Origin: Candidatus Paracaedibacteraceae bacterium
Lineage (GTDB): Bacteria; Pseudomonadota; Alphaproteobacteria; Paracaedibacterales; Paracaedibacteraceae
Assembly (NCBI GenBank): GCA_019459505.1
Contig: JAIBEV010000151.1
Span: 1-64,000, forward strand
Length of the DNA: 64,000 bases
Reading direction: 5' to 3'
Shown here: positions 17,595 to 27,112 of the stretch, piece after piece
Position numbering within the stretch: position 1 is the stretch's first letter
Layout of the letters: the number at the start of each line of letters is the position of its first letter
Notes under the pieces: generated by a model
The model's input: only the letters and a program-made list of their open reading frames with translations
What the model was told of the DNA's origin: nothing
Database searches by the model: none
Position numbers and translations under genes: made by a program

Positions 17595-18853
17595 TAAGCA
17601 TACCTCACGCCAGGATAAATGGGATAAGAGTTGCATAAGGAGACAACTGCTTCTTTAATTTGAGGATTAGGTTCTTTTCCTTTAGCCAAATCTTCGGTGA
17701 CCTCGGCAATCCAATGGCCAATTTGAGCGAAATCTTGCTCATTAAAGCCTCGAGTGGTGGCCGCCGGTGATCCTAAACGGATGCCTGAGGTGATCATCGG
17801 TGGTAAGGGATCGTGAGGAATGCCATTTTTATTACAGGTAATATTAACTGATTCTAGGGCATGACATGTATCTTTGCCGCTAACGTTTCTCTTTCTTAAG
17901 TCTACAAGCATTAAATGGGAATCAGTGCCCCCTGAGACTAAATCAAATCCATGACGGAGGAGCGTATTAGCAAGCGTCCGAGCATTGTGAACAACCTGTT
18001 GGGCATAAGCTTTAAACTCTGGTTTTAAAGCCTCTCCAAAAGCGACAGCTTTGGCGGCGATCACATGCATGAGCGGTCCTCCTTGCAGCCCTGGAAACAC
18101 AGCCGAATTAATCTTCTTTGCGATGTCTTCCTCATTTGTGAGGATAATGCCCCCCCTTGGACCGCGCAAGGTTTTATGAGTCGTTGAGGTAACCACATGA
18201 GCATGAGGAAGCGGGCTGGGGTAGACGCCGCCAGCCACTAAGCCTGCAAAGTGAGCCATATCAACCATTAAATAGGCGCCCACCGCATCCGCAATCATTC
18301 TAAAGCGGACAAAATCAATTGTTCGTGGGTAGGCTGAGCCACCGGCAATAATGAGTTTTGGTTTATGGTCATGGGCAAGACGTTCAACTTGGTCATAATC
18401 AATCAAGTGAGTTTCAGAATGGATTCCATAGGGGATAGCATTAAACCATTTACCTGACTGATTCACTGAGCAGCCATGCGTTAAATGGCCGCCTGCATCC
18501 AAAGATAAGCCTAAGAAAGTGTCGCCCGGTTGCAACAGGGCCATAAAAACGGCTTGATTGGCTTGGGCCCCTGAATGGGGTTGAACATTGGCAAACCCAC
18601 AGTTAAAAAGCTCTTTAACGCGATTAATGGCAAGGGTTTCGGCGATATCCACATACTCACAGCCTCCATAGTAACGACGGCCCGCATAGCCTTCGGCATA
18701 TTTATTAGTCATAATACTGCCTTGGGCTTCGAGAACGGCTGTTGAAACGATATTTTCGGAGGCAATAAGTTCAATTTGACATTGTTGGCGTTCTAATTCC
18801 TGTTGTAGCGCTGTGGCAAGTTCTAAATCGGCATGAAAAAGTTGAGTCGTCAT
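17594..18853 (-). CDS. glyA: Serine hydroxymethyltransferase
   Basis: PLP enzyme converting serine and tetrahydrofolate to glycine and 5,10-methylene-THF; it supplies one-carbon units and the glycine used by HemA. The 419 residues from the ATG at 18853 show [71 protein letters not shown] and the PLP lysine in [23 protein letters not shown] site stands seven bases upstream of this ATG, favouring it over the frame start at 18877. First gene of the glyA-nrdR-abcF operon. Confidence 0.97.
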   Translation of the reverse strand: MTTQLFHADLELATALQQELERQQCQIELIASENIVSTAVLEAQGSIMTNKYAEGYAGRRYYGGCEYVDIAETLAINRVKELFNCGFANVQPHSGAQANQAVFMALLQPGDTFLGLSLDAGGHLTHGCSVNQSGKWFNAIPYGIHSETHLIDYDQVERLAHDHKPKLIIAGGSAYPRTIDFVRFRMIADAVGAYLMVDMAHFAGLVAGGVYPSPLPHAHVVTSTTHKTLRGPRGGIILTNEEDIAKKINSAVFPGLQGGPLMHVIAAKAVAFGEALKPEFKAYAQQVVHNARTLANTLLRHGFDLVSGGTDSHLMLVDLRKRNVSGKDTCHALESVNITCNKNGIPHDPLPPMITSGIRLGSPAATTRGFNEQDFAQIGHWIAEVTEDLAKGKEPNPQIKEAVVSLCNSYPIYPGVRYA

Positions 18854-19090
18854 CTTGGATCCCCCTCTACGGTACACTTGGTGTCATCATATACTTATCT
18901 TCTTTCAAAAACCAGTTTTTTAGCCTGCAGTCCTCCCTATACCTTAATCTGCTTATCAGTATTGACTACTTTTGAAATCTTCCCCCTCTACCAGGACCAT
19001 AAAACGGATCTTCTATAGAGATACATCGCTTTGATAAAGTTATCTATATCTGGTATATTAAATTTAAATAAAATTATTTTGAGTTAGCTA

Positions 19091-20095
19091 ATGCGACGAC
19101 TTCTAAAATATTTTCTGTATCTGAGTGGAGTTTTAATAGCGGGTACGATCTTAGAATACGCTCGCCAAGGATTTATCAATGATATGTCTATTCAGCCGGT
19201 GAATCGGTATAGTGCCCCTGACTTAGAAGCATCTGAGCCCACCGGTCGTCCGCCTGTTTTTTTGGTAACCTATGCAGCGGGAGGAGAACACTATTTTCGC
19301 AACCAAAATGCCGTCAGTCACTACGCCCTTAATAAGGGAATTGACTTTATTTTGAACTATCGCAAGTCTCATATCGATAAAGAATTTTTTGAAAAGAATC
19401 GCGGTATTTTTAATGAGAAAATTGGGGCAGGGATGTGGGTGTGGAAACCTTATATTATTCAACGTACCCTGGAAAATTCGCCTGACGGTTCTATCATTGT
19501 GTATATGAATTCAGCCTTTAAAATTCGCCAACCTATTCCTCGCTTTATTGAAAAATTAGGAGACAGTGACGTGATGTTGATCCAGGATCAAGATTGTCGG
19601 GCTGGTGCGTATGTTAAAGGTGACAGTTTTTACCTCCTTAATTGTAAGGAGGAGTCTTGTCGACAAGCTCCACTGATCTGGGGTGCCATTGTGGTCGTCA
19701 GAAATTCCTCTCGCAGCCGTTCTTTTATTAAAAAGTGGTTAGAAGCCTGCCAAGAAGAACAAGCCTTAAATGCAACGACTTATAACTATATGCCGAATTA
19801 TCCTGAATATAAATGGCATCATTTTGATCAATCGCTCTTAAGCTTGATTTATCATAAAAATCAGGAAGGGGTAAAGGTGCTGAATTATGAAGAGGTGGAT
19901 AACTATTTTATAGGATTTAATCGCCAAGGGGGGCGTAGCTCTACTAATAAGCCTTGGTACACCGTGTATGGCACTGAACCAACTATAGATTTAAATGGGG
20001 GATCGAAGAAATTATCCTCTACCAGTCTGTTAAATATCGGACCGATTGTTTGGCTGCGTAAACAAATCGCTAAACGGTGGGATGTGGGGGGATGA
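19091..20095 (+). CDS. Membrane-anchored glycosyltransferase-like protein
   Basis: 334 residues with an N-terminal hydrophobic anchor (residues 4-22). The middle resembles nucleotide-sugar transferases of the WKPYxI type: FLVTYAAGGEHYFRNQNAVS, a tyrosine-rich part, GAGMWVWKPYIIQRTLE, DGSIIVYMNSAFKI (where such enzymes usually show a DxD- or DAG-like site; here MNS), and later HHFDQSLLSLIYHK. I infer a glycan-modifying enzyme facing the periplasm or secreted; donor and acceptor are unknown. The altered metal-site region could mean loss of activity. Monocistronic, convergent with the carbonic anhydrase gene. Confidence 0.55.
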   Translation: MRRLLKYFLYLSGVLIAGTILEYARQGFINDMSIQPVNRYSAPDLEASEPTGRPPVFLVTYAAGGEHYFRNQNAVSHYALNKGIDFILNYRKSHIDKEFFEKNRGIFNEKIGAGMWVWKPYIIQRTLENSPDGSIIVYMNSAFKIRQPIPRFIEKLGDSDVMLIQDQDCRAGAYVKGDSFYLLNCKEESCRQAPLIWGAIVVVRNSSRSRSFIKKWLEACQEEQALNATTYNYMPNYPEYKWHHFDQSLLSLIYHKNQEGVKVLNYEEVDNYFIGFNRQGGRSSTNKPWYTVYGTEPTIDLNGGSKKLSSTSLLNIGPIVWLRKQIAKRWDVGG

Positions 20096-20111
20096 GAAAA
20101 TCTCTACCCCG

Positions 20112-20768
20112 TTATTCACTATACCGCTGATGGATAGATTCAATTGCTTTCTCATAGAGGCTTGATAGCTCAGTGACGTCACTAATTCCCATTTTTAAAT
20201 CACGGACTAATCCATCATGGAGCTTATAGACCCATCCATGGATCGCAAGCTCTTGGCCTCTGTTCCAAGCATCTTGAACAACCGTGGTTTGGGCGACATT
20301 GATGGATTGTTCTAAGACATTTAATTCACAAAGAACGTCCCAATGCGTGTCAGGTTTCAATTTGTCAAAAACACCTTTAAACTTTTGTTTTGTGTCTTGA
20401 ACATGTCGCAACCAATTATCAATCAACCCCATTTTTTGATTGTTAAGGGTTGCTAAGATGCCGCCACAGCCATAATGACCACAGACAATAATATGCTTTA
20501 CTTTCAAGACATCAACCGCATATTGAATAACGGATAAGCAATTTAAGTCAGAATGGACAATCATATTAGCAACATTACGGTGGACAAAGACTTCGCCAGG
20601 CGGTAGATCCACAATTTGGTTGGCTGGTACTCGACTATCGGAACATCCAATCCATAGATATTCGGGAGATTGTTGAAGAGCTAACTCCTCAAAAAATGTT
20701 GGGCAGCTCTTTTTCATTTTTGCTGACCAATTTTTATTCCTGTCCAATAAGTTTTGAAGATATCGCAT
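20112..20768 (-). CDS. Beta-class carbonic anhydrase
   Basis: Zinc enzyme interconverting CO2 and bicarbonate in the cytoplasm. 218 residues with the beta-class ligand set: Cys42, the Asp44/Arg46 dyad in CSDSRVPA, His98 and Cys101 in CGHYGCGG, plus VHRNVAN. Length and motifs match the proteobacterial Can/CynT type. Bicarbonate is needed for fatty-acid and nucleotide synthesis. It converges on the gene at 19091 with a 16-base gap and lies 99 bases from hflX, which points the same way. Confidence 0.95.
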   Translation of the reverse strand: MRYLQNLLDRNKNWSAKMKKSCPTFFEELALQQSPEYLWIGCSDSRVPANQIVDLPPGEVFVHRNVANMIVHSDLNCLSVIQYAVDVLKVKHIIVCGHYGCGGILATLNNQKMGLIDNWLRHVQDTKQKFKGVFDKLKPDTHWDVLCELNVLEQSINVAQTTVVQDAWNRGQELAIHGWVYKLHDGLVRDLKMGISDVTELSSLYEKAIESIHQRYSE

Positions 20769-20867
20769 ATTCTATCCAATTTTATTTCGTAGCTTTATCC
20801 AACCTATACTCACCGCTATTCAAAAACCAGAAATTTTAGTAAAGTATTAGACTCTAATGAAATTTCC

Positions 20868-22148
20868 TTAGTGAGAGATGAAGTCAAATTGGGACTTAAA
20901 CTTTGCCATAATTTGTGGGCTAATTTGTAATTTTAGATGTATAGCTGTCTCTGTATCATGGCGCGCGATAATCACGCCTTGCCGATAAAGCCACGCTAAG
21001 GCATCACCCGCTTCCAGGGGCAGATCTAATTCCACCAGTTTGTTATGACGATTCAGTTGACGATCAATAATATTGAGGAGTTTATCTAATCCAGCGCCCG
21101 TGATAGCCGAGATAAGAGCATCATTTTGCTTTAAGCGACCATACAGCGTGTGATGGTCGTCCTTTTCTAGGCGATCTATTTTATTGAGAACATTAATGGT
21201 TGTTCCATCCTCCAATTCCTCTTCCAAGCCTAATTCTGTAAGAACTTTATTAACTTCAAAGGCTTGATGAGTCGTATTTGGGTGCGAACAATCTTGGACA
21301 TGAAGGATTAAATCTGCAGCGCAAACTTCTTCTAATGTTGCTCGAAAAGCAGCGACCAACTGGGTCGGTAGTTGTGAAATAAAACCAACTGTATCGGATA
21401 AAATAATTGTTCGTCCACTGGGCAGCTTAATGTGGCGCATGGTTGGATCCAGGGTGGCAAAGAGCATATCTTTTGCGAGTACATCGGCTTGCGTTAGCTT
21501 ATTAAATAAGGTGGATTTACCGGCGTTGGTATAGCCCACTAAAGCAATGACGGGGTAGGGCACATCCGCCCGTGCTGACCGATGCAAACCGCGCGTGCGC
21601 TTAGTTTTCTCAAGCTCTGCTTTAATGCGGATAATGCGGTCGTCAATCATACGACGATCAAGCTCTAATTGAGTTTCGCCCGGCCCCCCTGTAAATCCAA
21701 AGCCGCCTCGTTGACGTTCCAAGTGCGTCCAGCTGCGGACCAAGCGGCTGCGTTGATAAGTGAGAGCGGCTAATTCAACCTGCAGACGCCCTTCAGCGGT
21801 GCGGGCTCGATCACCGAAAATTTCGAGAATAAGACTGGTTCGGTCAATGACTTTGCAATTCCATGCTTTTTCAAGATTACGCTGTTGTACTGGCGTTAAC
21901 GGGCCATCAAAAACCACTAACTCAATATCATTATCTTTGATAATGTCAGCCAAAGTTTCGACATTACCTTGGCCAAGCATGGTTGCAGGGGTGGCTTTTT
22001 TAAGCTGAATGATTTGTGAATAGACTACTGCAAGGTCAATGGCAAGAGCAAGGCCGACTGCCTCTTCTAGGGCTGCTTTAAGATCATAATCAATTGTTTT
22101 CTTTTGAGCCACGTGTAGAACGCAAGCAATGGTTTGTTTTTTTTGCAT
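20868..22148 (-). CDS. hflX: GTPase HflX
   Basis: Ribosome-associated GTPase that rescues or splits stalled ribosomes. The 426 residues carry the HflX N-terminal domain (TPATMLGQGNVETLADIIKD, FDGPLTPVQQRNLEKAWNCK, DRTSLILEIFGDRARTAEGR), the GGPGETQLELDRR linker and the GTPase domain with G1 GYTNAGKSTLFN, G3 DTVGFI and G4 NKID. In many alphaproteobacteria hflX follows hfq; hfq is not adjacent here. Confidence 0.96.
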   Translation of the reverse strand: MQKKQTIACVLHVAQKKTIDYDLKAALEEAVGLALAIDLAVVYSQIIQLKKATPATMLGQGNVETLADIIKDNDIELVVFDGPLTPVQQRNLEKAWNCKVIDRTSLILEIFGDRARTAEGRLQVELAALTYQRSRLVRSWTHLERQRGGFGFTGGPGETQLELDRRMIDDRIIRIKAELEKTKRTRGLHRSARADVPYPVIALVGYTNAGKSTLFNKLTQADVLAKDMLFATLDPTMRHIKLPSGRTIILSDTVGFISQLPTQLVAAFRATLEEVCAADLILHVQDCSHPNTTHQAFEVNKVLTELGLEEELEDGTTINVLNKIDRLEKDDHHTLYGRLKQNDALISAITGAGLDKLLNIIDRQLNRHNKLVELDLPLEAGDALAWLYRQGVIIARHDTETAIHLKLQISPQIMAKFKSQFDFISH

Positions 22149-22575
22149 GTTATATTTTTAGTAGAGTTAACCTCTTAAGGTTAACGGATTTCTTTATAAA
22201 ATTCAAAAAAGAATAAAGGAGCTACCTTAATTTTTGTTGGAAGGTATATCTAATCTATTTTAATCAGAATCTTAAGTAATTTTGGAGTCTAAACAGATAT
22301 CAGAAAATAATAAAGTCATATGTATTGACAATCCCTATTATTTCTATCTAAATTAAAGGCAAAGCTTACATAAGCTAAAAACAAAAATTAAAAGATGTTA
22401 TATTCCTTTTAAGAACCTAAGAGCCTCAAGAAATTACGTACTTTTCCAGTTTGTAATTTAACTTGAAATTTTCCTTCTACATATAGTTAAAAAGTGGAAG
22501 TTTTAATAGTGCTGATTTGGATGGGATAGAAAAATAGCATAAGTTAGCTGGTCAATTTATTTTAAGAGTCATATT
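22149..22575. other. AT-rich intergenic region
   Basis: 427 bases between the divergent hflX and the secreted-protein gene. No coding frame with a ribosome binding site is seen on either strand. One promoter-like pair lies at 22325-22354. The rest is AT-rich without clear repeats. Confidence 0.4.
22325..22354 (+). promoter_or_regulatory. Candidate sigma70-type promoter
   Basis: TTGACA (22325-22330) and TAAATT (22349-22354) with an 18-base spacer, about 220 bases before the secreted-protein gene. A consensus -35 with a moderate -10; the long leader is unusual. Confidence 0.3.
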
Positions 22576-23667
22576 ATGAAAAAAATTCTTCTCTCCGTGC
22601 CAATTACTGTGCTGTGGGCTGTCAATCTTGGTGTGTCATGCTGCTCCTTTGCTTCTGAAGAACCAGCATTGCCAGTAGGTAAACCTCCTCGCCTCCAACA
22701 GTCTACTTCTTTGCGGGATACTCGATCTGTTAGAGACAGAATTAAAATTTTTGAAGAATTTAGTGATCAATCACATCCTAAAGCATTAAATTTTAGTAAG
22801 ATTTGTTCAGCCGAAGAGAAAAAGGTAGAACTTTCTTCCACAGGTCAAGTTAGTAAGATAAGGAGATTTTTTCAGCTTCCGCGCAAGAAATCTGAAGAGA
22901 AATCACCGAAAATTCTTCAAGAACCTAAAAAAAATTCTAGTCAAGCTTTAGGGACTTCCATTAGCTCTTCTTCCTCTCCTCGATCTGCACGTAATCTGTA
23001 CAAGTGGGGAAAACCTCGTATAAATACATCAAAATCTTTAGAAGAAATACCTAAAGAAAAACCTAAGAGTAAGAAAAAGGAAAAAGGTAGCCGTTCCAAA
23101 CCGCTAAAGAATTTTGAAGTAAGTAGGCCCACTGTTAATCCATTATTAACAAAACAGCATACGTTTAATCTAGAAAATATTGAAAAAGATTGGGAAGATA
23201 GAATAGAGAACTTTAATAATTTCAAGGAAAAAGTACAAGAGCATATAAAAAAAGGGGCAATCAGCGAAACCGATGAAAGGTATCTTTATGTGCTTAAAGG
23301 AGATCTAGAGGAATTTGAAACAATGTATATTAAAGGGATGCACTACGTTAAAGGGAAGAATTCCTTAAGGAAACAGGACCCTCTGCTGGGAGCGAGCCAT
23401 ATTCAAACCATGGGAAAGTGGTTCAAAGAGATAGAGTTAGAATTTGATTGGGTAAGAAGGGCTGGTGGATTAACACCTTCTTACCTTGATTTATTTGAAA
23501 CTAAGTTAAAGGATGCTAAAAGCAAACAAAAAGTTCTAACGTCTCTGGGAGAAGGACAAGAGAATCTTTCTAAAATTTGTATTACTCACCCCAGTCCTAC
23601 TCGACGGCGTGCTCATACCGCTAAAGCAGATATCAGTAGTTCCATAGGCTCTGGAAAAAAAATATAA
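22576..23667 (+). CDS. Secreted Lys/Ser-rich hypothetical protein
   Basis: 363 residues. A classical signal peptide occupies residues 1-26 (MKKILLSVPITVLWAVNLGV, then SCCSFA). The mature protein begins with a long low-complexity, basic, Ser/Lys/Pro-rich region (about 30-195: SSSSSPRSARNLYKW, KEKPKSKKKEKGSRSKP). A helical segment follows (about 200-335: NIEKDWEDRIENFNNFKEK, GDLEEFETMYIKGM). The design, with an exported disordered basic arm and a helical module, fits a host-directed or cell-surface protein, but no domain is recognised. A single-gene unit followed by a hairpin. Confidence 0.7.
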   Translation: MKKILLSVPITVLWAVNLGVSCCSFASEEPALPVGKPPRLQQSTSLRDTRSVRDRIKIFEEFSDQSHPKALNFSKICSAEEKKVELSSTGQVSKIRRFFQLPRKKSEEKSPKILQEPKKNSSQALGTSISSSSSPRSARNLYKWGKPRINTSKSLEEIPKEKPKSKKKEKGSRSKPLKNFEVSRPTVNPLLTKQHTFNLENIEKDWEDRIENFNNFKEKVQEHIKKGAISETDERYLYVLKGDLEEFETMYIKGMHYVKGKNSLRKQDPLLGASHIQTMGKWFKEIELEFDWVRRAGGLTPSYLDLFETKLKDAKSKQKVLTSLGEGQENLSKICITHPSPTRRRAHTAKADISSSIGSGKKI

Positions 23668-23692
23668 AGAGCAGAGAGTCTGAAGGTATAAT

Positions 23693-23720
23693 TTATAAAG
23701 CCAATATGGTGGCTTTATAA
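23693..23720. terminator. Bidirectional hairpin between convergent genes
   Basis: Perfect 11-base stem, TTATAAAGCCA (23693-23703) with TGGCTTTATAA (23710-23720), six-base loop. It sits 25 bases after the secreted-protein gene and 60 bases after the convergent histidine-kinase gene. Confidence 0.6.
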
Positions 23721-23780
23721 TGATATGAAAAGAAAAAAGCCGCCTTTATTTGCCGAAGAAGATAGAAACCACTCATAATG

Positions 23781-25286
23781 CTACTTTTTCGGCACCCCTT
23801 TTAATGTAAATTTAAAGCATGCTCCTCTGTCTGCGAGGGTATCCAGCCATATTTTGCCACCATGCTGTTCAATAATTCGTCGACAGATTGAAAGTCCTAA
23901 GCCACTCGAACGGCTGTGAACATTGGCCTTTAATCGCTTAAAAGGCAGAAAGATTTCCTCTTTAAATTCTTCACTGATTCCGGACCCATTATCTTGGACG
24001 CTAATAACCCATAAAGAATTTTCTTGTTCAGCAGAAATTGATACACTTAAAGGCGCGTCTCCCTTATAGCGAATAGCATTAGAAATAATGTTCTGAAAGA
24101 CAATTTGTAGTTGTTGATCATTGCCTAAAACTGTTGGTAAGTTATTGAAAATAATTTTTCCTTCTGCCTGCTCGATTAAATTGCTCAAGGTATTAATGGT
24201 ATGATCGACCACATCATGCAAGCAAACTGTTTCCATCTTTATTTCGCGATTGGCTGCTGAGTAATCCAATAAATTTTTTACTAAGGAGCCACCATAAGCG
24301 GCCGTATTTAATAACTTTTGTAAAAGAAACTCTACTTCTTCATAGTCTTGTTTTTTAAGTTTTTCTTCAATGAAGGATGCTAGCAAGCTGATACTACGTA
24401 AGGGATCACGTAAATCATGTGCAGCTGAATAGGCAAACTGATTTAATTCTTGGTTACGTTGTTCAATCAGTTTCGTTTTTTGAGCCAGATTATTCAGGAG
24501 TTCTTTTTCTTTGGTAATATCTGTCACCGTTAAGATAATACCATGAATGGAGTTATCAGTTTTACTCCTAAAAGGAATCGCTGAGGCTAAAAATGTTATT
24601 TTACAACCTTTTTTCCTCTCCACGCAAACTTCTTCATTTAAAATTACTTCCCCTTTCCAAGCTCGGGGAATAATCTTCATATCTTCTGTGTATTTCTTGC
24701 CGTCCGTTCCATACCGCTCTGAAAAAAAACTATCCCAAGATTTAAAATTAAGAGGACCTTTAAACCCTAAATCCTTAAGAGCTTCTTGCCCACGTTTATT
24801 AACAATTTCAAATTCATTATTTTTATTTATAAAAAATAAGGCTTCGCCCATATTAGTGAGCAAGATTTCATAAAAATCTTTGGCACAGGCGAGTTGGGTT
24901 TCAAGTTCTAATTCTTGGGTTAAGTCAACCATTACAGCGGCAACGGCAATAATTTCATTGTTATCCGAAAAAATAGGAGTTTTATGGACGGTTGCCCGAC
25001 AATCCTCTCGCTCAAAATGGAATGTCACTGAGCAACGTTTCTCTATAACTTCTTGTTCAGTTGCAGACGATTTCTCTGCAATCTCGGGAGAGAGAAAATC
25101 CTCATTCCTTTTATCAATTACTTGTTCCAGTTTTACCTTAAAAAAATTAAGGAAACTTTGATTGACCCATACATATCGCCCATCAACCAGCCGTATCCAT
25201 GCCGGATGATGAAAATATTTTAACAGAGCGTAACAGGAACTTCCTATCATCGTTTTATCAAAAGGAGGCGGTATTATTGTCTGCAT
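23781..25286 (-). CDS. PAS-domain sensor histidine kinase (soluble)
   Basis: 501 residues with no membrane segment. Two PAS-like modules: about 17-130 (LVDGRYVWVNQSFLNFFKVK) and about 135-260 (GEALFFINKNNEFEIVNKRG, ending LTVTDITKEKE). A HisKA region follows with phosphoacceptor His290 in AYSAAHDLRDPLRSISLL, then a HATPase domain with N box NIISNAIRYKGD, G1 VQDNGSGI, F box LPFKRL and G2 SSGLGLSICRRIIEQHGG. The domain order resembles bacteriophytochrome-like or Cph1-type soluble kinases without the chromophore domains. No response regulator gene is adjacent, so it is an orphan. Confidence 0.92.
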   Translation of the reverse strand: MQTIIPPPFDKTMIGSSCYALLKYFHHPAWIRLVDGRYVWVNQSFLNFFKVKLEQVIDKRNEDFLSPEIAEKSSATEQEVIEKRCSVTFHFEREDCRATVHKTPIFSDNNEIIAVAAVMVDLTQELELETQLACAKDFYEILLTNMGEALFFINKNNEFEIVNKRGQEALKDLGFKGPLNFKSWDSFFSERYGTDGKKYTEDMKIIPRAWKGEVILNEEVCVERKKGCKITFLASAIPFRSKTDNSIHGIILTVTDITKEKELLNNLAQKTKLIEQRNQELNQFAYSAAHDLRDPLRSISLLASFIEEKLKKQDYEEVEFLLQKLLNTAAYGGSLVKNLLDYSAANREIKMETVCLHDVVDHTINTLSNLIEQAEGKIIFNNLPTVLGNDQQLQIVFQNIISNAIRYKGDAPLSVSISAEQENSLWVISVQDNGSGISEEFKEEIFLPFKRLKANVHSRSSGLGLSICRRIIEQHGGKIWLDTLADRGACFKFTLKGVPKK

Positions 25287-25965
25287 TAGGTATTACCAAA
25301 TTTTGTATAATTTATAAGAAAAGTTGTGAAAAATTATCCTTGAAGAAAATATTTTATAGTAACTTCTTCTACTTTTTGAATAATTCTCATTTCCTCCTTT
25401 GTTCGTATTCCATCAAGGTCATGAGGGTTTCCTCAAGAATTTTCTTATGAGATTGATAGAAGGTTATAAAACTTTTGATCTAGCTGTTCTCTAAAATATA
25501 AGTTTTAAATTATTCTTTAGAAGGGGGCTCCTTAGTATGTACTCTGATAAAAAGGCCACAAAAATCTTTTTACCAAAATATTATGCGTTTATTAACTAAA
25601 AAATTCAATTTTTATAGATTTATACTATTTTTGCAAAAAGTATCAAAGAATTAACACAATCTTTTTCTCCATCCGCCACTGAGCTTTGAATCATAATTGA
25701 CGCGAACCTCTGTAATAAGGGGCACGTATGTCTATAGCTTAATGCTTATTCCTTTCTCTCTAAAACCCTTCCCCTGTTAAATTATTGCCCCCTATAAGCG
25801 ACAAAGATTTTTCCTGGAAGGTAAGTTAAGAATTTAAGTAAAGCTGTGCCCCGAGCTGCTTTAGAAAATTTATCATCGTCTTACGATAAAAAACTTTCAT
25901 AAATCTGAGGGTATTTTCCTGCTTTTGCAGTTGTATTCCTGGACTGTTTGGGGGATAACTTAACT
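25287..25965. other. Long AT-rich intergenic region
   Basis: 679 bases upstream of the polyamine importer operon. I see no convincing gene: a short minus-strand frame near 25400-25470 has stops and no start. The region must hold the promoters of the operon and of the divergent kinase gene, but no pair stands out clearly. It may be a decayed gene. Confidence 0.4.
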
Positions 25966-27105
25966 ATGACTAAAATAAGGTTATCGTTAATTCATTTTGT
26001 TTTTATAGCTGCAGCATTTATTGCTGTAGTAATAGGGACATCGATTTATTTTGCTGCCTCCTTTAAACCGAATGAAGGCATGACTCTTAATATCTATAAC
26101 TGGTATGGAATGATACCTAAAGATGTTATTGATAAATTTGAGACTGAAACCGGCATTTCCATCCGTTATGATCTGTATGATAATAATGAGATTTTAGAGG
26201 CTAAACTGTTTTCAGGAAATTCAGGATATGATTTGGTGTTTCCATCAGCATCTCCTTATGTGGTTCGTCAAATAGAGGCCGGCGTTTATCAAAAGCTTGA
26301 TAAATCTCTTCTTCCCAATTTAAAAAACATAGATCCTATAATTTATGAAAAAATGCGATTGGCGGATCCAAATTTAGAATTTACAGTTCCTTTTTATTGG
26401 GGAACTTTTGGATTTGCGTACGTAGAAGAAGAAATTTTAAAACGTCTACCGGATGCGCCTGTTCATAGCTATCGGTTGTTATTTGAGCCCGAGATAGTGT
26501 CAAAATTTGCCGATTGTGGAGTGACCTTGCTTGATGAATCCGTTGATGTTTATCCAGCCATGCTCACCTATTTAGGAAAAGACCCGGGCACCAGTAGCCA
26601 TGACGAATTAGAACAGGCACACCATAATCTTGTTAAAATCCGGCCATCCATTAAACGGTTTAGCTCTTCCCGATTTGTGAATGAATTAGTAGGGGGAGAA
26701 AGCTGCTTAGCTCAAGCGTGGTCGGGCGAAGCCCAGCTTGCCCAGGATCGAGCTAACGAGGTTGGTAAGAATATTCATATCCGCTATGTGGTGCCAGAAG
26801 AGGGAGGAACATTGTGGATTGATGCCATGGCGATTCCAGCGGGCGCCCCCCATCCTAAGAATGCGCATAAATTTATTAATTTCCTGATGAAGCCGGAAAA
26901 TAGTGCAAGAATCAGCAATGCCATTAAATTAGCCGTGGCGAATAAAGCGGCAATTCCTTATATTGAAGATACAATCAAAAGTGATCCAACCATCTATCCA
27001 AAACCAGCAATGATGGCAAAGTTAAAATTGGATAAACCCCAGAATTTAACTTATGAACGTTATCGGACGCGGTTGTGGACACAATTTCGTTTAGGAAAGA
27101 ATTGA
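25966..27105 (+). CDS. potF: Putrescine/polyamine ABC transporter substrate-binding protein
   Basis: Binds putrescine or a related polyamine in the periplasm and hands it to PotHI. From the ATG at 25966 (GGGGA site upstream) the protein has 379 residues with an uncleaved-looking or signal hydrophobic segment at 8-32. The mature part starts LNIYNWYGMIPKDVIDKFET as in PotF/PotD. Further family features are YDLVFPSASPYVVRQIEAGV, VPFYWGTFGFAYVEE, AQAWSGEAQLAQ, VPEEGGTLWIDAMAIP and FINFLMKPENSARISN. It is the first gene of a tight potFGHI operon. An upstream in-frame TTG at 25948 is less likely. Confidence 0.94.
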   Translation: MTKIRLSLIHFVFIAAAFIAVVIGTSIYFAASFKPNEGMTLNIYNWYGMIPKDVIDKFETETGISIRYDLYDNNEILEAKLFSGNSGYDLVFPSASPYVVRQIEAGVYQKLDKSLLPNLKNIDPIIYEKMRLADPNLEFTVPFYWGTFGFAYVEEEILKRLPDAPVHSYRLLFEPEIVSKFADCGVTLLDESVDVYPAMLTYLGKDPGTSSHDELEQAHHNLVKIRPSIKRFSSSRFVNELVGGESCLAQAWSGEAQLAQDRANEVGKNIHIRYVVPEEGGTLWIDAMAIPAGAPHPKNAHKFINFLMKPENSARISNAIKLAVANKAAIPYIEDTIKSDPTIYPKPAMMAKLKLDKPQNLTYERYRTRLWTQFRLGKN

Positions 27106-27112
27106 GGTCCCT

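Noticed and set aside
25400-25470. Short minus-strand frame (ending in MEYEQRRK)
   Set aside because: No start codon with a ribosome binding site and an in-frame stop just upstream; too little to call a gene remnant.
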